Assembly (NCBI GenBank): GCA_024711345.1
Contig: JANJTA010000015.1
Coordinates: 82,397-146,396, forward strand
Source of the DNA: Rhodanobacter sp.
Lineage (GTDB): Bacteria > Pseudomonadota > Gammaproteobacteria > Xanthomonadales > Rhodanobacteraceae
DNA: 64,000 bases
Reading direction: 5' to 3'
In this document: piece by piece, positions 1-10,292 of the stretch
How positions within the stretch are numbered: position 1 is the first letter of the stretch
Layout: each line of letters begins with the position of its first letter
Made by a program: the position numbers and the translations under genes
Notes under the pieces: model-generated
Seen by the model: the letters and a program-made list of their open reading frames with translations, nothing else
Database searches by the model: none
Told to the model about the DNA's origin: nothing

Positions 1-1
1 C

Positions 2-775
2 CTGCTGCTGGGGTTGGTCCGCGCCGATGCCGGCAGCGCCCGATTGTTCGGCCGGGATCCACAGCGGATCGAGGCGCGCCGCCGCATCGGCGTGATGCTG
101 CAGAACGCCGAACTGCCGCCCACGCTGCGGGTGGGCGAGCTGCTGCGGCTGACCGCCAGCTACTACCCGGATCCGCGTCCGCTGCAGGAGTCGGCCGCAC
201 TGGCCGGCATCGCCGACCTGCTGAAGCGACCGTACGCGAAACTCTCCGGCGGCCAGCAGCGGCGCGTGCAGTTCGCGCTGGCACTGTGCGGCCGACCCGA
301 ACTGCTGTTCCTGGACGAGCCCACCGTGGGCATGGACATCGAGGCGCGGCAGCAGCTGTGGGCGACGGTCCGCCAACTGGTCGCCGAAGGCTGCGCGGTG
401 CTGTTGACCACGCATTACCTGGAGGAGGCCGAGGCGCTGGCCGACCGCGTCGGCGTGATGTCGCGCGGGCGGGTGATCCACGAAGGCAGCGTCGCCGAGC
501 TGCGCGCACGGGTGGCACTGAAGCGCGTGCGTTGTCTCGGTGCGGTGCCGCTCGAAGTGGTGCAGGGCTGGCCCGAGGTCAGCGAGGCGCATCGGGAGAA
601 CGGCCGCCTGCACATCGCCACGGCGGCCGCCGAAGCGGTGGTCAGGCGCCTGCTCGACGCCGACCCGCAACTGCGCGAACTGGAAGTGCAGCGCGCCGGC
701 CTGGCCGAGGCGTTCGTCGAACTCACCCGCGATGCCGCCGAGGCCGCGGACACCGACCAGCGCGAGGCCGCCTGA
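2..775 (+). CDS. ABC transporter ATP-binding protein (5' truncated by window edge)
   Basis: This is the nucleotide-binding subunit of an ABC exporter, lacking its N-terminus because the window starts inside the gene; the Walker A loop would lie upstream. The fragment shows the Q-loop (GVMLQN), the ABC signature LSGGQQRR (about nt 242-265), Walker B LLFLDEPT (about nt 302-325) and the switch histidine in TTHYLEEAE (about nt 407-433). The reading frame is open to position 2. The long C-terminal tail after the H-loop is typical of ABC-2 drug/antibiotic exporters of the CcmA type. It ends 1 nt before the permease gene, so the two almost certainly form one transporter. The substrate cannot be read from the sequence. 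Confidence 0.93.
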   Translation: MLLGLVRADAGSARLFGRDPQRIEARRRIGVMLQNAELPPTLRVGELLRLTASYYPDPRPLQESAALAGIADLLKRPYAKLSGGQQRRVQFALALCGRPELLFLDEPTVGMDIEARQQLWATVRQLVAEGCAVLLTTHYLEEAEALADRVGVMSRGRVIHEGSVAELRARVALKRVRCLGAVPLEVVQGWPEVSEAHRENGRLHIATAAAEAVVRRLLDADPQLRELEVQRAGLAEAFVELTRDAAEAADTDQREAA

Positions 776-776
776 C

Positions 777-1568
777 ATGCGAGCCGCCATTTCCGTCGCC
801 GCAACGGCTGCCGCCACCGACATGCCGCGCGGCCGTATCGTCGGCGCCTACCTGGAGGAGGCGCGCAGCGAGTGCCTGCGCTACCTGCGCGCGCCCGGCT
901 TCATGCTGCCGGTGATGCTGTTCCCGGCGATGTTCTACCTGCTGTTCGGCGTGCTGATGGCGAAGTCGAACGGCGCCGAGGCGGCGCGCTACCTCTTGGC
1001 CGGCTACGGCGTGTTCGGCGTGATGAGTCCGGGCCTGTTCGGCTTCGGCGTGTCGCTGGCGCTGGAGCGCGACGGCGGCCTGCTCACCTTCAAGCGCGCG
1101 CTGCCGATGCCGCCCGGCGCCTACCTGCTGGGCAAGATGCTGATGGCGATGGCAGCAGCCGGCGGGGTGATCCTGTTGTTGCTGGCGCTGGCGTTGTCGC
1201 TGGGCCATGTGGCGCTGAGCCCGTTGCAGGCCGGCGCGCTGCTGCTCGCCGGCATGCTCGGCGTGCTGCCGTTCTGCGCGCTGGGCATGTTCGTCGGCAC
1301 CCTGATCAAGGGCCAGGGCGCGCCCGGCGTGCTGCAGCTGATCTACCTGCCGATGTCGTTCCTGTCCGGCCTGTGGATGCCGCTGCCGCTGTTGCCGTCG
1401 TTCGTGCAGCGGATCGCGCCGATGTGGCCGAGCTATCACCTGCACCGGCTGGCGTTGGCGGCGGTGGGCATGAATCGGTCAGCCTTGCTGGTCCACGTGC
1501 TGGTGCTGGCCGGCTTTGCCGCAGGCTTCGTGCTGCTGGCCGCCAGGCGCCTGCGCCGGCACGGTTGA
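777..1568 (+). CDS. ABC-2 type transporter permease
   Basis: A 263-residue integral membrane protein with about six hydrophobic segments separated by short loops, the usual architecture of ABC-2 permeases. The start is the ATG at 777, just after the TGA of the ATPase (773-775); the open frame extends further upstream only inside the ATPase gene. The N-terminal 35 residues are cytoplasmic in character, then FMLPVMLFPAMFYLLFG begins the first membrane segment. A segment rich in G/F/P before the last helices (QLIYLPMSFLSGLWMPL) resembles the conserved ABC-2 region. With the upstream ATPase and the downstream sensor pair it suggests a signal-responsive exporter; the substrate is unknown. Confidence 0.88.
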   Translation: MRAAISVAATAAATDMPRGRIVGAYLEEARSECLRYLRAPGFMLPVMLFPAMFYLLFGVLMAKSNGAEAARYLLAGYGVFGVMSPGLFGFGVSLALERDGGLLTFKRALPMPPGAYLLGKMLMAMAAAGGVILLLLALALSLGHVALSPLQAGALLLAGMLGVLPFCALGMFVGTLIKGQGAPGVLQLIYLPMSFLSGLWMPLPLLPSFVQRIAPMWPSYHLHRLALAAVGMNRSALLVHVLVLAGFAAGFVLLAARRLRRHG

Positions 1569-1612
1569 AGTAGCATGCCCCGCAGACCAGGCTCCCAGCG
1601 ACCGACCATGCC

Positions 1613-2836
1613 ATGATCCCCGCTTTCGCAGCCCGATGGTTCCTGCCGGCACCCGATTCCGCGGTGGCCGACGACCTGCGCCGGGGCAAGTCGCCATGGG
1701 CCGACAGCGTGCACCTGCTGTGGTCGCTGTGGATCTTCATCACGCCGCTGTTCGACCGCGGCCTGCATGGCTACACCCTCACCTGGCTGCTGTGCACGCT
1801 GGGCTCGTATCCGCTGTTCCTGCTGCTGTTCGCCAAGCTGCAGCTGGCCTCCCGGCGGACTGCCTATCTCTATGCGTGGGGCATGGCGGCGCTGTGTTTC
1901 GGCCTGCTGCGCTGGTATCCCAGCGGACTGAGCTACTTCGTGTATGCCTGCGTGATGCTGAGCCACTGCGACCTCAGGCACTTCCGCAGCTACGCGATCC
2001 AGGTGGTGCTGCTCAACGCGATCTACGTGACGCTGGCGTGGTGGATCGGCTACCCGCAGGCGCTGCTGGTGATCATGCCGGTCACGGTGTTCGTCATCTG
2101 CACCATCGTCACGGTCGAGCAGATCCACCAGGAGAAGGACGCGGCCCTCAGGCTTTCGCACGACGAGGTGCGCCGGCTTGCCGCCACCGCGGAGCGCGAA
2201 CGGATCGGGCGCGACCTGCATGATCTGCTCGGGCATACGCTGTCGCTGATCACGCTGAAGCTGGAGCTGTCGCGCAAGCTGTTCGACCGCGACGTGGCGG
2301 CCGCCCGGCGCGAGGTCGAGGAAGCGGAAAAGGTCGCGCGCCACGCCCTGGCGGAGGTGCGCTGCGCGGTCACCGGCATCCGCGCCACCGACCTCGCCGC
2401 CGAGCTGGCTTCGGCGCGGCTGCTGCTGGAATCCTCGCGGGTGCATCTGGATTACGGCGAGCTGCCCGCCGACCTGCCGGGCGACGTCGAGCGCGGCCTG
2501 TCGCTGGTATTGCGCGAGGCGGTGACCAACATCGCGCGCCATGCCGATGCCAGCCAGGCGCGGGTCGAGCTGACGCACCAGCGGGGCGGCATCAGCCTGC
2601 AGATCAGCGACAACGGCCGCGGCGGCATCGAGCGCGACGGCAACGGCCTGAGCGGCATGCGCGAGCGTGTGCGCGCGCTCGGCGGCACGCTGACGTTCGA
2701 GTCGCCGCGCGGGCAGGGGTCGCGCCTGCGGGTGACGGTGCCGTTGCCGGTGGTGCGCCTGGTGGCGTCATCACGGCCGGTGCCGCCGACTGCCGGCGCG
2801 CGCGCGCAGCCGGTTCCGGACCGGCCCGTCGCATGA
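1613..2836 (+). CDS. DesK-type sensor histidine kinase
   Basis: A 407-residue membrane sensor kinase. Residues about 35-165 hold four to five hydrophobic segments with little periplasmic sequence, as in DesK/LiaS-type kinases that sense membrane or envelope state. The HisKA_3 dimerisation helix has the phospho-acceptor in ERERIGRDLHDLLGHTL (His203). The HATPase domain follows, with LREAVTNIARHA (N box) and SDNGRGG (G box). A proline/arginine-rich tail of about 25 residues follows the catalytic domain. The last codons overlap the response regulator start by 4 nt (ATGA), implying translational coupling. Placed directly after an ABC exporter, the pair probably controls that transporter, but no target site was identified. 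Confidence 0.92.
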   Translation: MIPAFAARWFLPAPDSAVADDLRRGKSPWADSVHLLWSLWIFITPLFDRGLHGYTLTWLLCTLGSYPLFLLLFAKLQLASRRTAYLYAWGMAALCFGLLRWYPSGLSYFVYACVMLSHCDLRHFRSYAIQVVLLNAIYVTLAWWIGYPQALLVIMPVTVFVICTIVTVEQIHQEKDAALRLSHDEVRRLAATAERERIGRDLHDLLGHTLSLITLKLELSRKLFDRDVAAARREVEEAEKVARHALAEVRCAVTGIRATDLAAELASARLLLESSRVHLDYGELPADLPGDVERGLSLVLREAVTNIARHADASQARVELTHQRGGISLQISDNGRGGIERDGNGLSGMRERVRALGGTLTFESPRGQGSRLRVTVPLPVVRLVASSRPVPPTAGARAQPVPDRPVA

Positions 2837-3435
2837 TCCGCGTGCTGCTGGCCGAGGATCAGGCGATGGTGCGCGGCGCGCTGTCCGCACTGTTGAACCT
2901 GGAGAGCGACATCGAAGTACTCGGCTCGGCCGCCGACGGCGAAGCCGCATGGCGCGAGCTGCAACGGCTGCAGCCGGACGTGCTGGTCACCGACATCGAG
3001 ATGCCCGGCCTGACCGGGCTGGAGCTGGCCCAGCGCATCCAGCGGCACGAACTGCCGATGAAGGTGGTCATCGTCACCACCTTCGCGCGTCCGGGCTTCC
3101 TGCGCCGTGCATTGGATGCCGGCGTGTCCGGCTACCTGCTGAAGGACGCCCCGGCGGAGAATCTCGCCGAGGCCTTGCGCACCGTGCACCGCGGCGGCCG
3201 CGCGATCGACCCGCAACTGGCGCTGGAGGCCTGGTCCGACGCCGATCCGCTGAACGACCGCGAACGCCAGGTGTTGCGGCTGGCCGGCGAAGGGCAGTCC
3301 GCCGGCGACATTGCCGCGCAGCTGAACCTGTCGCACGGCACCGTGCGCAATTACCTGTCCGAGGCGATCGGCAAGCTCGGCGTCGCCAACCGCATCGAGG
3401 CGTATCGGCTGGCGCGACAGAAGGGCTGGCTGTAG
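2833..3435 (+). CDS. NarL/LuxR-family response regulator (DesR-type)
   Basis: A 200-residue response regulator. The receiver domain carries the acidic pocket (LLAEDQ, residues 5-10), the phospho-acceptor Asp54 in LVTDIEMPG, Thr in VIVTTF and Lys in YLLKDAP. The C-terminal LuxR helix-turn-helix (about residues 139-195) contains LNDRERQVLRLAGEG and the recognition-helix region LSHGTVRNYLSEAI. The start ATG overlaps the kinase stop. It is the cognate regulator of the preceding HisKA_3 kinase, a typical one-operon DesK-DesR arrangement. The next gene (queA) begins 64 nt later and is unrelated in function. Confidence 0.94.
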   Translation: MIRVLLAEDQAMVRGALSALLNLESDIEVLGSAADGEAAWRELQRLQPDVLVTDIEMPGLTGLELAQRIQRHELPMKVVIVTTFARPGFLRRALDAGVSGYLLKDAPAENLAEALRTVHRGGRAIDPQLALEAWSDADPLNDRERQVLRLAGEGQSAGDIAAQLNLSHGTVRNYLSEAIGKLGVANRIEAYRLARQKGWL

Positions 3436-3499
3436 GCGCTTGCACGCGAATCGGTCCGCTGCGGGATAATGCTGCGTTTCCCGATGCCGGCCGTGCCCC

Positions 3500-5834
<2,335 letters not shown>

Positions 5835-5992
5835 CAAGAGGGCTTCGGGGGCGCCAGCTGGCGGTTTCCGGCGGGTCCGGCCCGGCGGCAGCGCCGCCGT
5901 GCATGCGTAGGGGGTGCATGGCATAATCGGGAATCTTTTATCAGGCGTTCTGTCGAAAACCTCGACGACGCCATAACTTGCGAGACCGATCC

Positions 5993-6325
5993 ATGAGTTT
6001 TCCGATCTCCCCGGTGATCGCCCAAGCCGCGGCGCCGCAGCCGCAGGGCGGCGGCATGTCCATGATCATCATGATGGTGGTGCTGTTCGGCCTGATGTAT
6101 TTCATGATGATCCGCCCGCAGATGAAGCGGCAGAAGGAGCATCGCGCGCTGATCGCCGGCCTGGCCAAGGGCGACGAGGTGGTCACCAACGGCGGCATCG
6201 CCGGGCGCGTGGACGAGGTGGGCGAGACCTTCATCACGGTCGAGATCGCGGCCAACGTGAAGGTCAAGGTGCAGAAGGGGGCGGTCCAGCAGGTGCTGCC
6301 CAAGGGCTCGCTGAAGTCCGTCTGA
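5993..6325 (+). CDS. yajC: Sec translocon accessory subunit YajC
   Basis: A 110-residue protein with one N-terminal membrane helix (MSMIIMMVVLFGLMYFMMI) followed by the conserved cytoplasmic domain IRPQMKRQKEH, GDEVVTNGGIAGRV and KVKVQKGAVQQVLPKG. YajC forms a complex with SecD and SecF that assists SecYEG-dependent export. Start ATG at 5993; an in-frame TTG five codons upstream is less likely. It sits between tgt and secD in the standard order, but its gap to secD (160 nt) is enlarged by a terminator-like hairpin and a tandem repeat. Confidence 0.95.
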   Translation: MSFPISPVIAQAAAPQPQGGGMSMIIMMVVLFGLMYFMMIRPQMKRQKEHRALIAGLAKGDEVVTNGGIAGRVDEVGETFITVEIAANVKVKVQKGAVQQVLPKGSLKSV

Positions 6326-6355
6326 AAGCCGGGACGTCCAGGGGCCGGGCTTTTT
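6325..6355 (+). terminator. Possible terminator or attenuator after yajC
   Basis: AAAGCC at 6325-6330 can pair with GGCTTT at 6348-6353, followed by a TTTTT run (6351-6355). The stem is short and imperfect, so this may be only a partial attenuator within the yajC-secD operon. The sequence also resembles the flank of the multi-hairpin repeat (gggctttttc followed by gaaa). Confidence 0.35.
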
Positions 6356-6370
6356 CGAAACAGTGCGGCC

Positions 6371-6474
6371 ATGGACGGCCGCTTCTTGACGTTCGCGATC
6401 ACGGACGATCGCAAAAAACAAACTTCGGTCAGGGATGGCCGCTTCTTGACGTTCGCGGTCACGGACGCTCGCAA
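6371..6474. repeat. Tandem duplication (60-nt period) in yajC-secD spacer
   Basis: The block 6371-6414 recurs at 6431-6474 with an exact 60-nt offset; both read rtggccgcttcttgacgttcgcg, then tcacggacg-tcgcaaa, with a few substitutions. Just upstream, gtgcggccatggacggccgc can form a GCGGCC/GGCCGC hairpin and resembles a hairpin and its flank in the multi-hairpin repeat copies (gtgcgggccaggatggcccgc at 28.0 kb). It is probably a degraded relative of that element. Confidence 0.65.
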
Positions 6475-6485
6475 AGGACCCGATC

Positions 6486-8369
6486 ATGAGTGATTTTCCC
6501 CGCTGGAAGTACGCGCTGGTCGCGCTGGTGATGCTGTTCGGCATCATCTACGCGTTGCCGAATGCATTCCCGCCGGTGCCGGCCGTGCAGGTCACCGCCA
6601 ATCGCGACGCGCCGCCAGTCAACCAGGCGTTGCAGCAGAAAGTGGAAGCGGCGCTGGCGGCGAAGAAGATTGCGGTCACCGACGTGTTCGTGGACGGCGA
6701 CCAGCTGCTGGCCACGTTCCCCAACTCCGACGTGCAGAAGAGCGGCCTCGACGAGATCAAGGCGGCGCTGGGCGACGGCTACACGGTGGCGTTCAAGCTG
6801 CAGTCCAACGTGCCGGGCTGGCTGAGTGCGATCGGCGCCCGCTCGATGCCGCTGGGCCTGGATCTTCAGGGCGGCGTGCACTTCCTGATGCAGGTCGACC
6901 AGAAGGACGTGATCGAGAAGCAGGAAAACAGCTACGCGGACGACATCCGCAGCCTGCTGCGGCAAAAGAACATCCGCTATGAATCGGTGACCCGCAACGC
7001 GGCCAGCGGCCAGGGCATCGCGGTGATCCTGCGTTCGGCCGACGACCGCAAGACCGCGTCCGACGCGATCGCCAACGAATACGCCGACCTCAACGTGGCC
7101 GATGGCGCCAGCACCGGCGACCGTTTCGTGCTCAACGTGGTGGTCAAGCCGGAGAAGCTGCGCGAGCTGGCACGCGGTGCGATCACCCAGAACCTGGGCA
7201 CGCTGCGCAACCGCATCAACGCGCTGGGCGTGTCCGAGCCGCTGATCCAGCAGCAGGGCGACAGCCGCATCGTGGTCGAGCTGGCCGGCGTGCAGGACCC
7301 GACCGAGGCCAAGAAGCTGATTGGTGCGGTCGCCACGCTGCAGTACCGCCCCGGCATCGGCCAGCCCGGCGACGCGCGTGCGGTGGAAGCGGCGCGCACC
7401 GGCAACATCCCGCCGGATGCGAACCTGTACTACATGCGCGGCGACAACCGGCCGGTGCTGGTGAGCAAGCAGATCATCGTGACCGGCAACCAGCTGGTGG
7501 ACGCCTCCTCCGGCATCGACCAGCAAAGCGGCACGCCGAAGGTCGACGTGACCCTGAATGCGGCCGGCGCCAAGAAGATGGGCGACTTCACCAACGCCAA
7601 CGTCGGCAAGCCGATGGCGGTGCTGTATGTCGAGCAGGTCTACGAGACCAAGGTGATCGACGGCAAGGAAGTGCGCGTGCCCAAGATCACCGAGACGGTG
7701 ATCAACGACGCCACCATCCAGAGCCCCTTCAGCAAGCAGTTCCAGACCACCGGCCTGGGCAGCCCGAAGGAAGCCTCCGATCTCGCCCTGCTGCTCAAGG
7801 GCGGTGCGCTGGCCGCGCCGATGGACATCGTCGAGGAGGGCGTGATCGGCGCCAGCCTCGGCCAGGACAACATCGACAAGGGCTTCAAGGCGGTGATGCT
7901 GGGCCTGGCGCTGGTGCTGCTGGCCGCGGCGGTCTACTACAAGCTGTTCGGCCTGGTCGCCGACATCGCGCTGTTCTTCAACCTGGTGATCCTGCTGGCG
8001 GTGATGTCGCTGATCGGGGTCACCCTGACCATGCCGGGCGTGGCCGGCATCGTGCTGACCCTGGGCATGGCGATCGACGCCAACGTGCTGATCTGCGAAC
8101 GCGTGCGCGAGGAATTGCGCAACGGCTCCAGCCCGCACGCGGCGATTCGCGCCGGCTACGAAAAGGCCTGGTCGACCATTCTCGACGCCAACGTCACCCA
8201 CCTGATCGCCGCGCTGGCGCTGACCACCATGGGTACCGGTGCGATCAAGGGCTTCGGCGTGACGCTGATGATCGGCATCCTGACCTCGCTGTTCACCTCG
8301 GTGACGCTGACCCACGCGTTCACCGCGGCGATCCACGGCCACCGCAAGCTCAAGACCCTTTCGGTGTAA
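6486..8369 (+). CDS. secD: Protein translocase subunit SecD
   Basis: A 627-residue inner-membrane protein that with SecF uses the proton gradient to pull substrates out of SecYEG on the periplasmic side. It has an N-terminal membrane helix (residues about 8-25), a large periplasmic P1 region including LGLDLQGGVHFLMQV, and a C-terminal RND-like bundle from about residue 460 with GMAIDANVLICERVREEL and ALTTMGTGAIKGFGVTLMIG. Length is normal for the gammaproteobacterial form. It is 13 nt upstream of secF in the same operon. Confidence 0.97.
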   Translation: MSDFPRWKYALVALVMLFGIIYALPNAFPPVPAVQVTANRDAPPVNQALQQKVEAALAAKKIAVTDVFVDGDQLLATFPNSDVQKSGLDEIKAALGDGYTVAFKLQSNVPGWLSAIGARSMPLGLDLQGGVHFLMQVDQKDVIEKQENSYADDIRSLLRQKNIRYESVTRNAASGQGIAVILRSADDRKTASDAIANEYADLNVADGASTGDRFVLNVVVKPEKLRELARGAITQNLGTLRNRINALGVSEPLIQQQGDSRIVVELAGVQDPTEAKKLIGAVATLQYRPGIGQPGDARAVEAARTGNIPPDANLYYMRGDNRPVLVSKQIIVTGNQLVDASSGIDQQSGTPKVDVTLNAAGAKKMGDFTNANVGKPMAVLYVEQVYETKVIDGKEVRVPKITETVINDATIQSPFSKQFQTTGLGSPKEASDLALLLKGGALAAPMDIVEEGVIGASLGQDNIDKGFKAVMLGLALVLLAAAVYYKLFGLVADIALFFNLVILLAVMSLIGVTLTMPGVAGIVLTLGMAIDANVLICERVREELRNGSSPHAAIRAGYEKAWSTILDANVTHLIAALALTTMGTGAIKGFGVTLMIGILTSLFTSVTLTHAFTAAIHGHRKLKTLSV

Positions 8370-8382
8370 GGGCGGAAATCTC

Positions 8383-9345
8383 ATGGAAATCTTCAATCAC
8401 GACAGCAACATCCACTTCCTGGGGATGCGCAAGTACACCATTGCCATCGCCATTTTCCTGATGGTCGCCTCGATCGGGCTGATCATGTTCCGGGGCCTCA
8501 ACTACGGGCTGGACTTCACCGGCGGCGTGTCGATGGTGGTCGACTACCAGCAGTCGGTGGAGATCGCCGACGTGCGCGGGGCGCTGGAGAAGGGCGGCAT
8601 CCACAACGCGATGGTGCAGAGCCTGGGCGGCACCCGCGAGGTGTCGATCCGCCTGCAGCCGAAGGACGACCCCAGCGCGGTCGATGCCAACGGCAAGATC
8701 AACCTCGACCGCATTGCCGCCGACGTGATGAAGGTGCTGCAGGTGGCCCGCCCGGACGCGAAGCTGAAGAGCCGCGACTTCGTCAGTGCCCAGGTGGGCC
8801 AGGAACTGCGCAGCGACGGCACGGTGGCCGCGGTATTCGTGATCCTCGGCATCATGTTCTACCTGTGGATCCGCTTCGAGCGCCGCTTCGCGATCGCCGC
8901 GGTGATCACCGAGGTGCACGACACGCTGGTGACGCTGGGCATCCTGGCGCTGGTGCAGCGCGAGTTCGACATGACCGTGCTGGCCTCGGTGCTGGCGGTG
9001 ATCGGCTACTCGATCAACGACAAGGTGGTGGTGTTCGACCGCATCCGCGAGCTGTTCCGGCTGGCGCGCAAGGCCGAGCCGGAGGAGATCCTCAACCGCT
9101 CGATCAACAACACGCTGTCGCGCACCATCATCACCTCCCTGTTCACCGGCATCACCATGGGCGCGCTGTACTTCTACGGCGGCACCGCGGTGCACGGCTT
9201 CGCCGTCACCATGCTGATCGGCATCGTGGTCGGCACGCTGTCGTCGATCTTCGTGGCCAGCCCGATCCTGCTGTGGCTGGGCGTGTCGAAGAAGGACCTG
9301 ATGCCGGTGACCAAGGAGAATCCGGAACTGGCGCGGCGGCCCTGA
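8383..9345 (+). CDS. secF: Protein translocase subunit SecF
   Basis: A 320-residue partner of SecD. One N-terminal helix, a small periplasmic domain (GLDFTGGVSMVV, the SecF counterpart of the SecD signature), then five C-terminal membrane helices with VIGYSINDKVVVFDRIRE and NNTLSRTIITSLFT, characteristic of SecF. ATG at 8383 is 13 nt after the secD stop. A hairpin and then a strong rho-independent terminator follow, so the yajC-secDF unit probably ends here. Confidence 0.97.
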   Translation: MEIFNHDSNIHFLGMRKYTIAIAIFLMVASIGLIMFRGLNYGLDFTGGVSMVVDYQQSVEIADVRGALEKGGIHNAMVQSLGGTREVSIRLQPKDDPSAVDANGKINLDRIAADVMKVLQVARPDAKLKSRDFVSAQVGQELRSDGTVAAVFVILGIMFYLWIRFERRFAIAAVITEVHDTLVTLGILALVQREFDMTVLASVLAVIGYSINDKVVVFDRIRELFRLARKAEPEEILNRSINNTLSRTIITSLFTGITMGALYFYGGTAVHGFAVTMLIGIVVGTLSSIFVASPILLWLGVSKKDLMPVTKENPELARRP

Positions 9346-9351
9346 GCAACC

Positions 9352-9372
9352 ATCGCCCGCCTGGCGGGCGAT
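9352..9372. repeat. Isolated REP-like palindrome after secF
   Basis: A 10-bp perfect stem ATCGCCCGCC/GGCGGGCGAT with a single-T loop begins 6 nt after the secF stop. It matches the core of the GTAG REP family but lacks the GTAGGAG head, so it is a trimmed copy. It could protect the secF mRNA 3' end. Confidence 0.6.
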
Positions 9373-9433
9373 TCCCATTGCTTTCTCCCTCGCTTGCAGG
9401 GGAGATGCGCGGCGGGTAGGGGGCGCCCCACGA

Positions 9434-9466
9434 AACGGCCCGGTCTGCACCGGGCCGTTTTCTTTT
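9434..9466 (+). terminator. Rho-independent terminator downstream of secF
   Basis: Perfect 11-bp stem AACGGCCCGGT/ACCGGGCCGTT with a CTGC tetraloop, followed by TTTCTTTT. It is the clear transcription end of the yajC-secD-secF unit. Confidence 0.88.
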
Positions 9467-9493
9467 GCACGCTCAGGATGCCCTGCCGCACCG

Positions 9494-9579
9494 GCAGGAG
9501 CCCGCTGGCGGGCGATGCCTTTCCGGTCATTCCACGATACGCGAAAGGCCGAGAACATCGCCTGCCAGCGGGATCCTAA
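9494..9579. repeat. Degenerate inverted REP pair overlapping the end of murU
   Basis: Left arm about 9494-9517 (GGCAGGAGCCCGCTGGCGGGCGATGC); right arm about 9554-9578 is the inverted partner ending GGGATCCTA. On the minus strand the right arm begins TAGGATCCCGC, corresponding to the tAGGAGCCCGC head of other REPs. The murU stop codon TAG (9576-9578) is that head, so the repeat supplies the stop. Confidence 0.75.
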
Positions 9580-10292
9580 GGAAGCCGCGGGGACGACAGC
9601 CAGGTTTCCAGTTCGGCAAGACGCTGCGGGGTTCCCACGTCGGTCCACGCGCCACGGTGATGCGAACCGTCCATCTTTCCATGCGCCATCGCCGTTTCCA
9701 GCAGCGGCCGCAGCTTGAAGCGCGGCGGCTTCGCCGCGGCGCCCGGCGCCGCGCCGACTGCTTCGCGCCAGCCCTCCAGCAACTCGCGGCGGAACACGCC
9801 GATGCCGCTGTAGGTGAGCCGGGGCTCGCCATCGTCGTGCAATTGACCGGCGGCGTCGAGCCGGAAATCGCCGCGGGGATGATGCGCGGGGTTGTCCACC
9901 ATCAGCAGCTGCGCAAGGCCTCGCGGCTCGGCGGGCAGGGCAGCGAAATCCGCGTCGCACCACACGTCGCCGCTGACCACCAGGAACGGCTCCGGCCCCA
10001 GCAGCGGCAGCGCGTTGAGCATGCCGCCGCCGGTTTCCAGCGGGGTGGGGCCTTCGTAGGCGTAGCGGATGCGCAGGCCCCAGCGCGAGCCATCGCCCAG
10101 CGCAGTGGGAAACTGCTCGGCCAGGTGCGAGGTGTTGATGACCACGTAGCGCACGCCGGTCGCGGCCAGCTTTTCCAGGTGCCATGCGATCAGTGGCTTG
10201 TCGCCCGCCATGAGCAGCGGCTTGGGCGTGCGGTCGGTGAGCGGACGCATGCGCTCGCCCAAGCCCGCGGCGAAGATCAGCGCATGCCTCAC
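9576..10292 (-). CDS. murU: N-acetylmuramate alpha-1-phosphate uridylyltransferase
   Basis: MurU converts MurNAc-1-phosphate to UDP-MurNAc in the recycling route that bypasses MurA/MurB and gives intrinsic fosfomycin tolerance in Pseudomonas and relatives. The 238-residue protein starts MRHALIFAAGLGERMRPLTD, followed by TPKPLL: the GxGxRxxPxT...PK nucleotidyltransferase signature. LETGGGMLNALPLL, VVSGDVWCD (metal-binding Asp region) and WTDVGTPQRL are also family features. The start is a GTG that overlaps the amgK stop by 4 nt (GTGA), supporting co-translation. The C-terminus ends exactly at the GTAG-type head of a REP element. Confidence 0.93.
   Translation of the reverse strand: MRHALIFAAGLGERMRPLTDRTPKPLLMAGDKPLIAWHLEKLAATGVRYVVINTSHLAEQFPTALGDGSRWGLRIRYAYEGPTPLETGGGMLNALPLLGPEPFLVVSGDVWCDADFAALPAEPRGLAQLLMVDNPAHHPRGDFRLDAAGQLHDDGEPRLTYSGIGVFRRELLEGWREAVGAAPGAAAKPPRFKLRPLLETAMAHGKMDGSHHRGAWTDVGTPQRLAELETWLSSPRLP

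Noticed and set aside
3436..3499. preQ1 riboswitch upstream of queA
   Set aside because: The 64-nt gap shows no pseudoknot-forming preQ1 aptamer sequence.
5870..5900. Terminator after tgt (CGGCGG/CCGCCG hairpin)
   Set aside because: A short GC hairpin without a following T-run; composition explains it.
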